A stretch of DNA of 64,000 nt from contig PAQM01000025.1 in assembly GCA_002709305.1 (NCBI GenBank), forward strand, positions 1 through 64,000, given 5' to 3'. The notes beneath the pieces were generated by a model, which ran no database searches, was not told where the DNA came from, and worked only from the letters and a program-made list of their open reading frames with translations. The translations under genes were made by a program, and so were the position numbers. The DNA is from Crocinitomicaceae bacterium (lineage in GTDB: Bacteria; Bacteroidota; Bacteroidia; Flavobacteriales_D; Crocinitomicaceae). Positions 25,590 through 35,161 of the stretch are shown here, one piece after another (the first letter of the stretch is position 1; each line of letters starts with the position of its first letter).

Positions 25590-26747
25590 CTATCTAAAAA
25601 ATTTAGTTCCAGATTTAACCATCCTTTTTAATAAAGGACTCGGTCTATATCGATCCTCACCATATTCATTAAACATTGATTCTAGCTTAGATAATACATT
25701 ATCTAATCCTAATTCATCTGCCCACATCAGAAGACCCTTTGGATAATTAACTCCTTTCGTCATAGCTAAATCAATTGCTTCTTTAGATGCTATATTTAAA
25801 AATAATGCATCAATAGCTTCATTGATTAACATAACAAGAATACGTTCAAAAATTTGTTCCCCTAATTCACGATTTTTATTTGGAGGAACATTTAATGTTT
25901 CATCATTATAATCAAAAAATCCTTTTCCAGATTTTCTACCAAAAAATCCTGCCTCTTTATATCGTTTTTGAGTAAAAGAAGGCTTATATCTTGGATCAAA
26001 ATAAAAAGCGCTAAATACTGTTTCAGTAACGGTATAATTAACATCATTACCAATATAATCCATCAAAGTAAATGGTCCCATTCTGAATCCACCTAACTCT
26101 GTCATTGCCCAATCTATTGTAGCAAAGTCAGCTATTCCTTCTTCATAAATACGAATAGCCTCACCATAAAATGGTCTTGCAACTCTATTAACTATAAAAC
26201 CTGGTGTATCCTTGCAGACAACAGCTACTTTACCCCAACCATCAATCAATGATTTTACATTTTTCAAAATTAAATCGGATGTTTGAATAGAAGGGATAAT
26301 CTCAACTAAAGCCATTAAAGGAACAGGGTTGAAAAAATGAATACCAATAATACGATTTGAAATCTTTAAAGAGGAACCAATCGAAGCAATAGATAAAGAG
26401 CTTGTGTTTGATGCTAAAATACAGTCTTTTGATACAATCGATTCTAACTTTGAAAATACTTCAGATTTAATATTAAAATCTTCTACAATTGCTTCAATAA
26501 CAATACCACAATCTTTAAAATCTTGCATGTTTGTAGAATATACAATGTTAGATTGAATGGCTATTGACTCATCTTGTAGTATCTTTCCTTTTTCAACAAG
26601 CCGAGCCATAATTTTTTCCAATTTGGTTTTCGACTTATCTAAAACTTCTTTATTTATATCAACTAAAATAGTTTTATGACCATTCTGAGCTGATACCTGA
26701 GCAATCCCTAACCCCATTGTTCCTCCTCCTAAAACACCAACATTCAT
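25590..26747 (-). CDS. 3-hydroxyacyl-CoA dehydrogenase, PaaH/Hbd-like
   Basis: The 385-residue enzyme starts with the NAD-binding MNVGVLGGGTMGLGIAQVSAQ. It has the catalytic-region IGIHFFNPVPLMALVEI and GFIVNRVARPFYGEAIR, and it carries the repeated C-terminal helical domain of the longer PaaH-type enzymes. It oxidises 3-hydroxyacyl-CoA. The next gene upstream is a PaaG-like isomerase/hydratase, so phenylacetate breakdown is possible. The rest of the paa set is absent here, and general beta-oxidation is equally possible. Confidence 0.85.
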   Translation of the reverse strand: MNVGVLGGGTMGLGIAQVSAQNGHKTILVDINKEVLDKSKTKLEKIMARLVEKGKILQDESIAIQSNIVYSTNMQDFKDCGIVIEAIVEDFNIKSEVFSKLESIVSKDCILASNTSSLSIASIGSSLKISNRIIGIHFFNPVPLMALVEIIPSIQTSDLILKNVKSLIDGWGKVAVVCKDTPGFIVNRVARPFYGEAIRIYEEGIADFATIDWAMTELGGFRMGPFTLMDYIGNDVNYTVTETVFSAFYFDPRYKPSFTQKRYKEAGFFGRKSGKGFFDYNDETLNVPPNKNRELGEQIFERILVMLINEAIDALFLNIASKEAIDLAMTKGVNYPKGLLMWADELGLDNVLSKLESMFNEYGEDRYRPSPLLKRMVKSGTKFFR

Positions 26748-26779
26748 AAAATGAAAATTTAATTATCAATATTTACTAT

Positions 26780-27553
26780 TTATTTACCCTTAAACTTAGG
26801 TTTTCTTTTCTCTATAAAAGCGTTGACACCTTCATTAAAATCATATGTTTCTCCTGCTAATGTCTGTAATTCTTCTTCTAAATTTAATTGATTTTCTAAA
26901 TTATTATTGAAGCTTGAATTAACAGCTTTTTTTGTTAGTGCAATTCCCTTAGTCGGCATAATAGCCAATTTATATGCAAAATTAGATATAAAAGTATCGA
27001 AGTCATCGTCATCTATAGCTTTATATATCATATTCATTTCTTCGGCTTCTTTGGCTGAAATTTTATCTCCTGTAATCATCAAAGCTAAGGCCTTTTGTAC
27101 ACCAATAATTCGAGGCAAGAAAAATGTACCTCCTGAATCAGGTATTAAACCTATTTTAGAAAATGCTTGAATAAAACTAGCACTATTTTTAGCTATAGTA
27201 ATATCACAAGCCAATGCTAAATTTGCTCCTGCTCCTGCAGCAACACCATTTACAGCTGCAATGACAGGCTTATTTAAATTTCTGATTTTTAAAATAATTG
27301 GATTATAATGATCTCTTACAATAGTTTTTAATTCAGGTCCATTTGGATCTATCGCTTCTGACAAGTCTTGTCCAGCACAAAAAGCTTTACCTTCTCCAAC
27401 TATAACAACGACTCGAATGTCATCATTCGATGAACAAGTGTCTAAAATATTTTGAAGCTGAAATGCCATTTCCTTATTAAAGGAATTAAAAACTTCTGGT
27501 CGATTCAATCTTATTTCACAAATACCATTTAAAGTAGAAACATTAATCAACAT
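26780..27553 (-). CDS. Enoyl-CoA hydratase/isomerase, PaaG-like
   Basis: The 257-residue crotonase-fold protein has the oxyanion-hole stretch GEGKAFCAGQDLSEA. It also has AAVNGVAAGAGANLALACDI and ASFIQAFSKIGLIPDSGG, which are closest to PaaG, the isomerase of ring-epoxidised phenylacetyl-CoA. The candidate catalytic Asp is in PDSGG. It lies 32 bp upstream of the PaaH-like gene and is probably cotranscribed with it. Confidence 0.82.
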   Translation of the reverse strand: MLINVSTLNGICEIRLNRPEVFNSFNKEMAFQLQNILDTCSSNDDIRVVVIVGEGKAFCAGQDLSEAIDPNGPELKTIVRDHYNPIILKIRNLNKPVIAAVNGVAAGAGANLALACDITIAKNSASFIQAFSKIGLIPDSGGTFFLPRIIGVQKALALMITGDKISAKEAEEMNMIYKAIDDDDFDTFISNFAYKLAIMPTKGIALTKKAVNSSFNNNLENQLNLEEELQTLAGETYDFNEGVNAFIEKRKPKFKGK

Positions 27554-27633
27554 GTTATATATTTTTGATATTACACGAATATAATTAGAATAAAATTGTT
27601 CTAATTAAAGAATTTAAAATAGTTATTAGGTTT

Positions 27634-28626
27634 TTATGAATTTAAAATTTCAGATGCTCTTTTCTCTATTTCATCCTTCAATGACCTAGGTTTTAAGACT
27701 GATATTTCACCTCCATATGACAACATAGAACGAATTAATTCTTCAGAAATATTTACTTTTAGTTCAAAAGTATAACCTTCCTCATGCATATCTAATATTC
27801 TTTGAGAAGAATGAAATGGTAATGAATCGATATATCGAGAAGCAATATTATTAGCTTTAAATCTAACAATCTCCGGAGATTGATTACCACTTGTAATACC
27901 TATAGAATACTTAAAATAATTATCTGGATTAAAATCAGACGGCCTTTTCATTTTATCAGTTGTAATAACTAAATCTTCAATCCGATCTAAGCTATAGGTT
28001 ATATAATCATCTTTATTAAGATCAAATGAAATTAAATACCAACGATTACTATACTCTTTTAATAATAATGGTAATACTTTTCTAGGTTTCATTTCACCTG
28101 AGATAAAACTAGTGTAATCAAAAGTAACAAGTAACTCCTCTTTAATTGCATCAAGTATAGGAGTCAAAAATTCATTACCCTCTCCCGATATTGATTTTTC
28201 AAATTGAATGATTTCTCCATTATCATCATTTGAAACAGAAATACGATCTACAATTTTATCGATTGCACTTCCAAAATGCCTAAACATATTGACATTTTTA
28301 AACTGCATTAAAGTCTTAGCAGCAAAGCTAATAGAGCTTAATTCATCTTCTGTTAAAGGAATATCATTAATAGAAAAATTAGGGTTTTCGTAATAATAGC
28401 CGAGATTTAACTTACTGTATTTAATCGGAGCATCGTGTTCCATTCTCATATTGAATATATCTTTTTCAATAGTAGAATCGCAAATATGTTCCCCATCAAT
28501 AGATCCATACAAGGCCTCTTCACATGCTTCTCTTAAATCTCTTTTACTTGGAAAAGGACTATACTTATTTCCGATACACTTATCAATTATTCTATACCGA
28601 ATTAAGGCATTCTTTATATGAGGCAT
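27634..28626 (-). CDS. WYL-domain transcriptional regulator
   Basis: The 330-residue protein begins with a winged-helix-like region (IRYRIIDKCIGNKYSPFPSK) and has a central WYL domain with YSNRWYLISFDLNKDDYITYSLDRIEDL. A C-terminal WCX-like extension ends RSMLSYGGEISVLKPRSLKDEI. WYL regulators sense ligands, often nucleic-acid pieces. The gene is 9 bp downstream of an uncharacterised 472-residue protein, suggesting an operon. The controlled genes are not evident. Confidence 0.85.
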   Translation of the reverse strand: MPHIKNALIRYRIIDKCIGNKYSPFPSKRDLREACEEALYGSIDGEHICDSTIEKDIFNMRMEHDAPIKYSKLNLGYYYENPNFSINDIPLTEDELSSISFAAKTLMQFKNVNMFRHFGSAIDKIVDRISVSNDDNGEIIQFEKSISGEGNEFLTPILDAIKEELLVTFDYTSFISGEMKPRKVLPLLLKEYSNRWYLISFDLNKDDYITYSLDRIEDLVITTDKMKRPSDFNPDNYFKYSIGITSGNQSPEIVRFKANNIASRYIDSLPFHSSQRILDMHEEGYTFELKVNISEELIRSMLSYGGEISVLKPRSLKDEIEKRASEILNS

Positions 28627-28635
28627 TTTAAAAAA

Positions 28636-30054
28636 TTAAAGTATTTTTTCTTCTTTTCTATAACCAAATAACTCATAGTACTTAATCGCTTTTACAACCT
28701 GTTCAGGAACATCTTCTTCCCAACTAGAAGCGCTGGCTTTAATTTTTGAGAGAACGTCATCAGACATAATACCAAGCAACTTGGAGTCAAAATTATCAAA
28801 CTTAGCTAACTTTCGATTATCCTTCATATATTCAAGTAAACCATTTAAATTTTTAGGTACAATAAAATTATCTAAAGAATAAAGCTCACCATTCTCAACA
28901 TTATTTGCAGGATATACATACATAATAACGTTATTTCCAAAACCTCGTCCAAAAGCTTCTAATAAACCACCAGATAAATTATCATAATAACTCTCATCAA
29001 ATATTGTTTGAAGATTATAGATACCAGCAATAACACCCATCCTAGCACCTTTAGCTATAGTAGATAAATAATCAACCATTTTATAATGTTTTAAGTAATT
29101 ACTTATCATAACAGTATATCCCAATGTCCCAAGCAATTCTGCTCGATCTACAAAGTCCTTGTCTAAAATTTTACCATCTGCTGTAAGGTCTTTTAATGTT
29201 AATTCAAAAACAACCGCAACATTTTCTTTTTCTATTCCTTCTTCATTTAAAAATTGTTCGGTCCCCCTCTCAATCATATCAATATGAACCTTTGTTACAG
29301 GTCGGAATCTTCCACGCATTAATAAAATGTTTTTCTTATACAAGGCAGAAGATGGTTGAATAACATTTCCAGTCAAATCAAACATTGTTGCATCAGTAAT
29401 TCCTCGCTTAACCAGATTTAGAGCAATAATCCTATTATCTACATCCTCAAAATCAGGTCCAGAGAAACTAAGCATATCAATTTCAATTTTTTCTCTAGGA
29501 AGTCGTTGAACTAAATTTGATAAAAACTCATCTAAATCATTATGATGGAAATAAGCGGAATAGATTAAATTAACACCTAATATTCCTAATGACTCTTGTT
29601 GAGCTTTATGACTGTTATCATGCATTTTAACATGAAGTATTATATCATTTATAGGTCCACCTAATGTTAATTGAAAGCGCATTCCTATCCATCCATGTCC
29701 TTGATTCGTTTTATGATAATTTAGTGATTCAACAGTATTACAAAATGCAAAAAATCTTTTTTCCTTATTCTGATCAGAAAGACGTTCATTTAAAAGTTTG
29801 TACTCTTTTTCAAGCATAGTTTTTAAACGCTCTTCAGAAACATATCTAGAAGCCTCACCATACATAGAATCAGAAATTTTCATATCATATGCCGACTGAG
29901 TATGTGCAATAGTTCCAGAGCTACCTCCTGCCTTAAAAAAATTTGCAGCTACCTCCTGCCCAGCACCAATTTCTGCAAAACAACCATAAATATCTGGGTT
30001 TAAATTAATTTTAAGTGCCTTATCTTCTGTTGTCAATCTTCTTTCTTCTATCAT
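28636..30054 (-). CDS. Conserved uncharacterised protein (widespread 470-480-residue family)
   Basis: ATG 30054 is chosen over the track's TTG, giving 472 residues. It has no signal peptide or obvious membrane helix. Blocks typical of the family as I recall it are YGCFAEIGAGQEVAANFFKAGG near the start, RFFAFCNTVESLNYHKTNQGHGWIG, LHVKMHDNSHKAQQESLG and MYVYPANNVENGELYSLDNF. Database names for relatives (such as TonB-dependent receptor or nicotinate-nucleotide adenylyltransferase) do not fit: it has no signal peptide and no visible HxGH-type nucleotidyltransferase motif. I see no catalytic motif I can name. It is the upstream partner of the WYL regulator. Confidence 0.7.
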   Translation of the reverse strand: MIEERRLTTEDKALKINLNPDIYGCFAEIGAGQEVAANFFKAGGSSGTIAHTQSAYDMKISDSMYGEASRYVSEERLKTMLEKEYKLLNERLSDQNKEKRFFAFCNTVESLNYHKTNQGHGWIGMRFQLTLGGPINDIILHVKMHDNSHKAQQESLGILGVNLIYSAYFHHNDLDEFLSNLVQRLPREKIEIDMLSFSGPDFEDVDNRIIALNLVKRGITDATMFDLTGNVIQPSSALYKKNILLMRGRFRPVTKVHIDMIERGTEQFLNEEGIEKENVAVVFELTLKDLTADGKILDKDFVDRAELLGTLGYTVMISNYLKHYKMVDYLSTIAKGARMGVIAGIYNLQTIFDESYYDNLSGGLLEAFGRGFGNNVIMYVYPANNVENGELYSLDNFIVPKNLNGLLEYMKDNRKLAKFDNFDSKLLGIMSDDVLSKIKASASSWEEDVPEQVVKAIKYYELFGYRKEEKIL

Positions 30055-30094
30055 AATCAATATATATAATTACAAAAAAAAACAAAAATATGTA

Positions 30095-31165
30095 TTATGG
30101 TTCCTGAAAATCAGGATTATTAATAAATGTATAATCTGTTAATGTTAGTAAAAATTTTTTAATTAAATCTTTCTCAAATGCATCTAACTGAACTCCTCCT
30201 TGACTAGCAAATTCAATTAAAGGGTCAATTGTTGGGCTAATTTGAATACCAGAAGAATAATGCTCTATTACTTCGTCTAATGATGAAAATCTTCCATCAT
30301 GCATATAAGGGGCAGTGAATTCAATATTTCTTAATGTTGGAACCTTAAACTTTCCATTGTCATTTGGATCTCCTGTTATTAACCCACGACCATTATCTGC
30401 AAAATTAAGATCTAAACCATTATTACTAAATTTCTGAACCTGCATTAACGGCCCATTATGACAGTGAAAACAATCTGCGCCATTTAAACTCTTAAATAAA
30501 TCATAACCTGCTATTTCATCTGGAGTAACTGTTAAGTATATATTTTGCTCTAATGAATTTAGAGGTAAATTATTCTCAACCTTATATATGACATCATATT
30601 TAGAAGATCCCGAAATCATTGTTCTTATGAATTGAGCAATTGCTTTCGCTGCATGTGTAGAATCAATATCAGTAGTTTGAAATGCTTCAAAGAACATATT
30701 TTTATAGGACAAATCAGATTTTAGAGTCAAAATAACATCAGTCCAATTATCATGCATTTCTATTGGATCTTCAACAGGTATTAATATTTGTTCTTCTAGA
30801 GTTTTAACTCTTCCATCCCAAAAGAAAAAATTATTCCAACCAACATTAATTAATGCCATTGAATTTCGATTGCCTATAGTTCCATTAACGCCAAAAGAGT
30901 ATTGATTTGAGTCTGAAAAAGAGGCGGATGGAGCATGGCATGTTGCACAAGAGATAGAATTATCTCCGCTTAACTGTTTCTCATAAAATAATTTCCTCCC
31001 TAATTTTACGCCCTCAACAGTCATAGGATTATCTTCTGGAATTTCCATTTCTGGAAAATGACTAGGTATTTGAAGAATATAGGGAGTAGGAGTATGATTT
31101 ACTTTATCCTTTTTACAGGATAAAAAAAACATAATGAAAAGAAATAAAAGCAACAAATACTTCAT
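30095..31165 (-). CDS. Di-haem cytochrome c peroxidase-family lipoprotein, MbnH-like
   Basis: ATG 31165 (MKYLLLLFLF) replaces the track's TTG; the signal peptide has lipobox FFLSC. Two haem-binding CxxCH motifs are present, SCATCHAPSA and DCFHCHNGPL. The peroxidase/MauG-family motif APYMHDGRFSSLDEV lies between the second haem and the C-terminus. The start overlaps the stop of the MbnP-like gene by one base (TGATG). In methanobactin-type loci MbnH is a di-haem enzyme that converts a Trp of partner MbnP into kynurenine for copper binding. The pairing here points to that role rather than plain H2O2 removal. Confidence 0.82.
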   Translation of the reverse strand: MKYLLLLFLFIMFFLSCKKDKVNHTPTPYILQIPSHFPEMEIPEDNPMTVEGVKLGRKLFYEKQLSGDNSISCATCHAPSASFSDSNQYSFGVNGTIGNRNSMALINVGWNNFFFWDGRVKTLEEQILIPVEDPIEMHDNWTDVILTLKSDLSYKNMFFEAFQTTDIDSTHAAKAIAQFIRTMISGSSKYDVIYKVENNLPLNSLEQNIYLTVTPDEIAGYDLFKSLNGADCFHCHNGPLMQVQKFSNNGLDLNFADNGRGLITGDPNDNGKFKVPTLRNIEFTAPYMHDGRFSSLDEVIEHYSSGIQISPTIDPLIEFASQGGVQLDAFEKDLIKKFLLTLTDYTFINNPDFQEP

Positions 31166-31917
31166 CAAAAAAGTGTTAATGATTCTTTAAAATTTGTCAT
31201 AATTTTATCGCTTAAAACCTCTTGACCTGTTGATGTATGAGAAGTATGCTCTATTTTTAGGTCGATTGAGGAAGATCCAGTATCTAAAAAATGAAGTAAA
31301 TCAAGTTTTAATGAAAATACATGTTCATCACCAATATTCACCCAATTAATATTATCAAATGATAAACTCTTTAAATTTTCATCTTTACCTACATGAAAAA
31401 TAACGTTATGATCAAATAAAGAGATTCCATCTTGGATCGTATCTACCTTTGCTTCTATTTTCACAAAAATATAACCCGGATTCCAATCCCAATGCATATC
31501 ATTTGAATTAGAAATATAAAGCCAACTCATTGGATTAAATCCCACAGGATCATTATGATTCAGTGTAGGACCAACTCCTAGATTAGCTTGAATATCCTCA
31601 TAATAATCTTTATCTCCAGGACTTTGCATTAAAGTGTCTCCACGTAAACGATAATCAAATAAAGCAACATCCTTTAATAAATTCAACCCATTTCTTATAT
31701 CTTCCATATAAAACTTAATTTCTTTAAACTTCACATCATAACCTTCAGGTGTTTGATAAATAGAATCTAAAAAAAGAGTCTCACTTCCAAATGTTGGTTG
31801 AACAGTAATTCTTAATAAATCAGAAGAAGGAGTATGCACTTCTGGTTCTTCAGGTTTACAAGCAATTAATAACAAAGAACTAAAAGATAAAAGAAATAAT
31901 TTTAAGAAAACATTCAT
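31165..31917 (-). CDS. MbnP-family lipoprotein, probable copper-binding partner
   Basis: ATG 31917 gives a clean lipoprotein signal (MNVFLKLFLLSFSSLLLIAC), so the track's start nine codons upstream is dropped. The mature 230 residues resemble the MbnP family: FKEIKFYMEDIR, NLGVGPTLNHNDPVG, MHWDWNPGYIFVKIEA and a beta-rich C-terminus. The HWDW segment supplies Trp residues that could be the site changed to kynurenine, and nearby His residues could bind copper. It is followed, with a one-base overlap, by the di-haem MbnH-like gene. No methanobactin precursor is seen. Confidence 0.72.
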   Translation of the reverse strand: MNVFLKLFLLSFSSLLLIACKPEEPEVHTPSSDLLRITVQPTFGSETLFLDSIYQTPEGYDVKFKEIKFYMEDIRNGLNLLKDVALFDYRLRGDTLMQSPGDKDYYEDIQANLGVGPTLNHNDPVGFNPMSWLYISNSNDMHWDWNPGYIFVKIEAKVDTIQDGISLFDHNVIFHVGKDENLKSLSFDNINWVNIGDEHVFSLKLDLLHFLDTGSSSIDLKIEHTSHTSTGQEVLSDKIMTNFKESLTLF

Positions 31918-32026
31918 ACCCAAATTTACAAAATTATATACCAATAATTATTATAACTTTAGAACAAATAAGTAACTCCAAAATTTCACAAAAAAGATAG
32001 ATTTATCTTGATAATAACTTTTTACT

Positions 32027-35000
32027 TTGATTGAAGCAATAGATAAACCGTTAAAAATTGTTAATGCATCTGCAGGAAGCGGAAAAACATATCAATTGGT
32101 AACAGAATATCTTCTATTATTATTAAAAGAAAAAAATAATCTTAAAGGGTTTGCTAACATTATAGCTATGACTTTCACTAATAAAGCAGCGCTAGAAATG
32201 AAAGAAAGAATAGTCAAAACTCTGGATCAACTTTCATATCCTGAAAACTTAAATACGGAAGAAAAAGAAGAAATATTACAACGGACCAAAAAAATCGGTG
32301 AAATATTGAAAATTGATGAAAAGGAAGTTCAATTTAGAAGCAAAAGTATACTTACAAATATACTTCATCAATATGAAGATTTCCATGTAATGACTATTGA
32401 TAAATTCAACTTAAAGCTTATTAAATCATTCAGCAAAGACTTAAACTTACCAAATGATTTTGAAGTTATAATTGATGAAAATGAAATAATAGAAAAAGTT
32501 GTAGACAATATTATTGGAAAATTAGGCGAAGAAGAATCGAAAAAATTGAATGATATCATATTCTATTACGCAAAATCAAATATTAATGATGGAAATAAAT
32601 GGAATTTCAGACAAGAGCTCATTAAATTTTGTAATGTTCTAAAAGATGAAAAAAATATTCCAATAGTCAATGGATTAATGAACACAAAATTCTCAACTGA
32701 AGAATATGACAAATTAATAAAAGAAAAAGAAAAATTTGATAATGAGTTCTTAATCCATACTAACAAAATAAAAAAAGAACTTTATCAAGTAGATAAAAAT
32801 CTTCTTCCTAATAAAAGTAGGACCTATAAAGAAATCTTAAAAATTACAGAATACAATTCATTTTATTGTGATAACAAACCATTATTCACTGAATCTTTCA
32901 TTAAAAATTTAACTGTTGAATTAAAGCCAAAGCAAGTATACCCACAAGCAATAAAAAATAAAATATATCAATTAATAAACTTTTGGGAGAGAAATTTAGA
33001 ATACTATTCACTATTAAAGTTATTCTTGGACAACTTTTTTAACTTAGCTTTACTCCAATTTATTTCAAAGTCACTTCAAAAAATCCATCAAGATGAAAAA
33101 TTAATTAGAATATCAGAGTTCAACTCATTGATTTCAGATTTGATAAAAAATGAAAGCACCCCTTTTATATACGAACGTTTAGGAAATAAATTCAATCATT
33201 TTCTATTAGACGAATTTCAAGATACATCTAGACTTCAATGGTTAAACTTAATCCCTTTAATAAAAGAATCTATATCTAAAAACAATAAAAATTTAATTGT
33301 AGGTGATCCAAAACAATCTATATATAGATTCAAGAATGGCATTGCTGAACAATTTATCACTTTACCAGAAATATATAATCCAGAAGGAGACCCTAAAATT
33401 AATGTTGAATCAAAATATTTCAGTAAGAATGGTATAAAATCTGATTTAAAAAATAATTGGAGGTCTAGTTCAAAGATTGTTCATTTTAACAATGAGTTTT
33501 TTAACATTTTAAAAATACGTATACCTTGTTCTAATGAAGAACATTATAATTCAATTAACCAAAAACCTATGTCAAAAGTTAATGGTAAAGTTGAAATTAT
33601 TTCTAAAAATGAAAAAAAATCAACTATTGAATTACTCCCACAAATTCTTAATTGGATAGAGGAATGTAAAAATAATGGCTTTAAACTTAAAGAAATATGT
33701 ATTCTAGGTGATAAACATAAAGACCTTAATATATGGGCATTGGGACTAAATGAAGCTGGGTATAAAGTTTTATCAAAAGATTCTTTACTAATTACTAGTT
33801 CTTTAAGAGTTAAATTAACAATTGCATTTTTATATCTAAGGTTAAATCCTTTAGGACAAAATGAAATTAAAAGATTTGCTGAACTATTTTTTAGAACAAA
33901 TTCTATGTCATATAATGATTACAAAAATTATATGATTGAAGATTTAAAAAATGGTAAACATCATCGAAGATTTGATAATGTTAATTTTTTAAAAACTCAT
34001 TTTGGAGGAGTTAAGAAAATCTTTTTTAAATATGAAAATCTATATGATCTCATACAACAGTTTTACGCTATTATAGGATATAACGAATTAAAAGATCCAT
34101 ATTTACATCACCTATCAGATTTAATATTTGAGTATGACATCTCTAGAGATCCTAATTTAAATTTATTTCTAAAAGATTATGAAAGAAGAAAAAATAAAAT
34201 ATCAGTCCAAATCCCTGAAAGCGATGATGCTATTGAATTAATGACTATCCATAAATCAAAAGGCTTAGAATTCCCGGTAGTAATAATCCCAAAAATGTCA
34301 TTTAGCAGTCAACTGAAAAAAAATTTTTTAGTCAATATTGATAACTTCATTGTTTACAAAACCCCATCTAAAGAAAGTAATATTAAAAAGTTAAAAGAAT
34401 TACACAAACAAGAATCCAATCAAATAATTTCCGATAATTTCAATAAATGCTATGTCGCTATGACAAGACCAATTGAAAGATTATATATTTCAAATTTTTT
34501 CGATAATAATTCGTTTGGAAGATTATTTCATGAATCGCTCAAACAAATTAAAGACATAAAAACTAAAGATGATATTCTTTCAATATCAGACTCAGATGGA
34601 CCAAGATCTAAAAGAAAAAAAGAACAAGAAAAAGAACAATTATTTAATCCAAAAAAAGTATCTGATTTATTATGGTTCCCTAATATTGCTCTACAAGACA
34701 ATAAACAATCATTAGAAACGGATTACCTAAATGATGAAAAACAATTTGGAGAGCAATTCCACTACCTAGCTAGTATAATTAAAAATAAAAATGATATTGA
34801 TGACAAAATCAAATCTTGTATTAAAGAAGGGAAGGTTTCTCAACATAATTTAACTCAATTAAAAAAACAAATAATGTTGTTGTTTAATAATCAAGATTAT
34901 ATAAGCTTATTAGAAGGGAATATTAAAATACTAAATGAACAGGATATTATAATAAATGAAACAACAATTTTAAGACCTGATAAAATAATTTTCAAAAAAA

Positions 35001-35155
35001 ATGAGACTATTATTATTGACTTCAAAACAGGACAACCAAAAGATACTGATAAAAAACAGATAAAAGAATATCAAATAATTTTAGAAAAAATGAAGTACCC
35101 TAATGTTAAAGTTTATTTATTCTATACAGCCATAAATGAAATAAAGATTGTATAA
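32027..35155 (+). CDS. UvrD-type helicase with C-terminal nuclease motif, AddA/RecB-like
   Basis: The 1042-residue protein starts at TTG 32027, since no ATG precedes the Walker A motif (VNASAGSGKTYQL). Other helicase motifs follow in order: AMTFTNKAALEMKERI (Ia), FLLDEFQDTSRLQW (II), VGDPKQSIYRFKNG (III), TIHKSKGLEFPVVIIP (V) and CYVAMTRPIERLY (VI). A RecB-family nuclease motif, IIIDFKTGQPKD, is near the C-terminus. It should process DNA ends for recombination repair. The usual AddB-like partner is not adjacent: both neighbouring genes are on the other strand. Confidence 0.85.
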   Translation: MIEAIDKPLKIVNASAGSGKTYQLVTEYLLLLLKEKNNLKGFANIIAMTFTNKAALEMKERIVKTLDQLSYPENLNTEEKEEILQRTKKIGEILKIDEKEVQFRSKSILTNILHQYEDFHVMTIDKFNLKLIKSFSKDLNLPNDFEVIIDENEIIEKVVDNIIGKLGEEESKKLNDIIFYYAKSNINDGNKWNFRQELIKFCNVLKDEKNIPIVNGLMNTKFSTEEYDKLIKEKEKFDNEFLIHTNKIKKELYQVDKNLLPNKSRTYKEILKITEYNSFYCDNKPLFTESFIKNLTVELKPKQVYPQAIKNKIYQLINFWERNLEYYSLLKLFLDNFFNLALLQFISKSLQKIHQDEKLIRISEFNSLISDLIKNESTPFIYERLGNKFNHFLLDEFQDTSRLQWLNLIPLIKESISKNNKNLIVGDPKQSIYRFKNGIAEQFITLPEIYNPEGDPKINVESKYFSKNGIKSDLKNNWRSSSKIVHFNNEFFNILKIRIPCSNEEHYNSINQKPMSKVNGKVEIISKNEKKSTIELLPQILNWIEECKNNGFKLKEICILGDKHKDLNIWALGLNEAGYKVLSKDSLLITSSLRVKLTIAFLYLRLNPLGQNEIKRFAELFFRTNSMSYNDYKNYMIEDLKNGKHHRRFDNVNFLKTHFGGVKKIFFKYENLYDLIQQFYAIIGYNELKDPYLHHLSDLIFEYDISRDPNLNLFLKDYERRKNKISVQIPESDDAIELMTIHKSKGLEFPVVIIPKMSFSSQLKKNFLVNIDNFIVYKTPSKESNIKKLKELHKQESNQIISDNFNKCYVAMTRPIERLYISNFFDNNSFGRLFHESLKQIKDIKTKDDILSISDSDGPRSKRKKEQEKEQLFNPKKVSDLLWFPNIALQDNKQSLETDYLNDEKQFGEQFHYLASIIKNKNDIDDKIKSCIKEGKVSQHNLTQLKKQIMLLFNNQDYISLLEGNIKILNEQDIIINETTILRPDKIIFKKNETIIIDFKTGQPKDTDKKQIKEYQIILEKMKYPNVKVYLFYTAINEIKIV

Positions 35156-35161
35156 AAAAAT

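Noticed and set aside
31921-31936. Two overlapping TAnnTTTG-like boxes (TAAATTTG, TAATTTTG) ahead of the MbnP-like gene
   Set aside because: They lie only 3-19 nt from the ATG and have no -33 partner. In this sequence such AT-rich matches are frequent, so I did not call a promoter.
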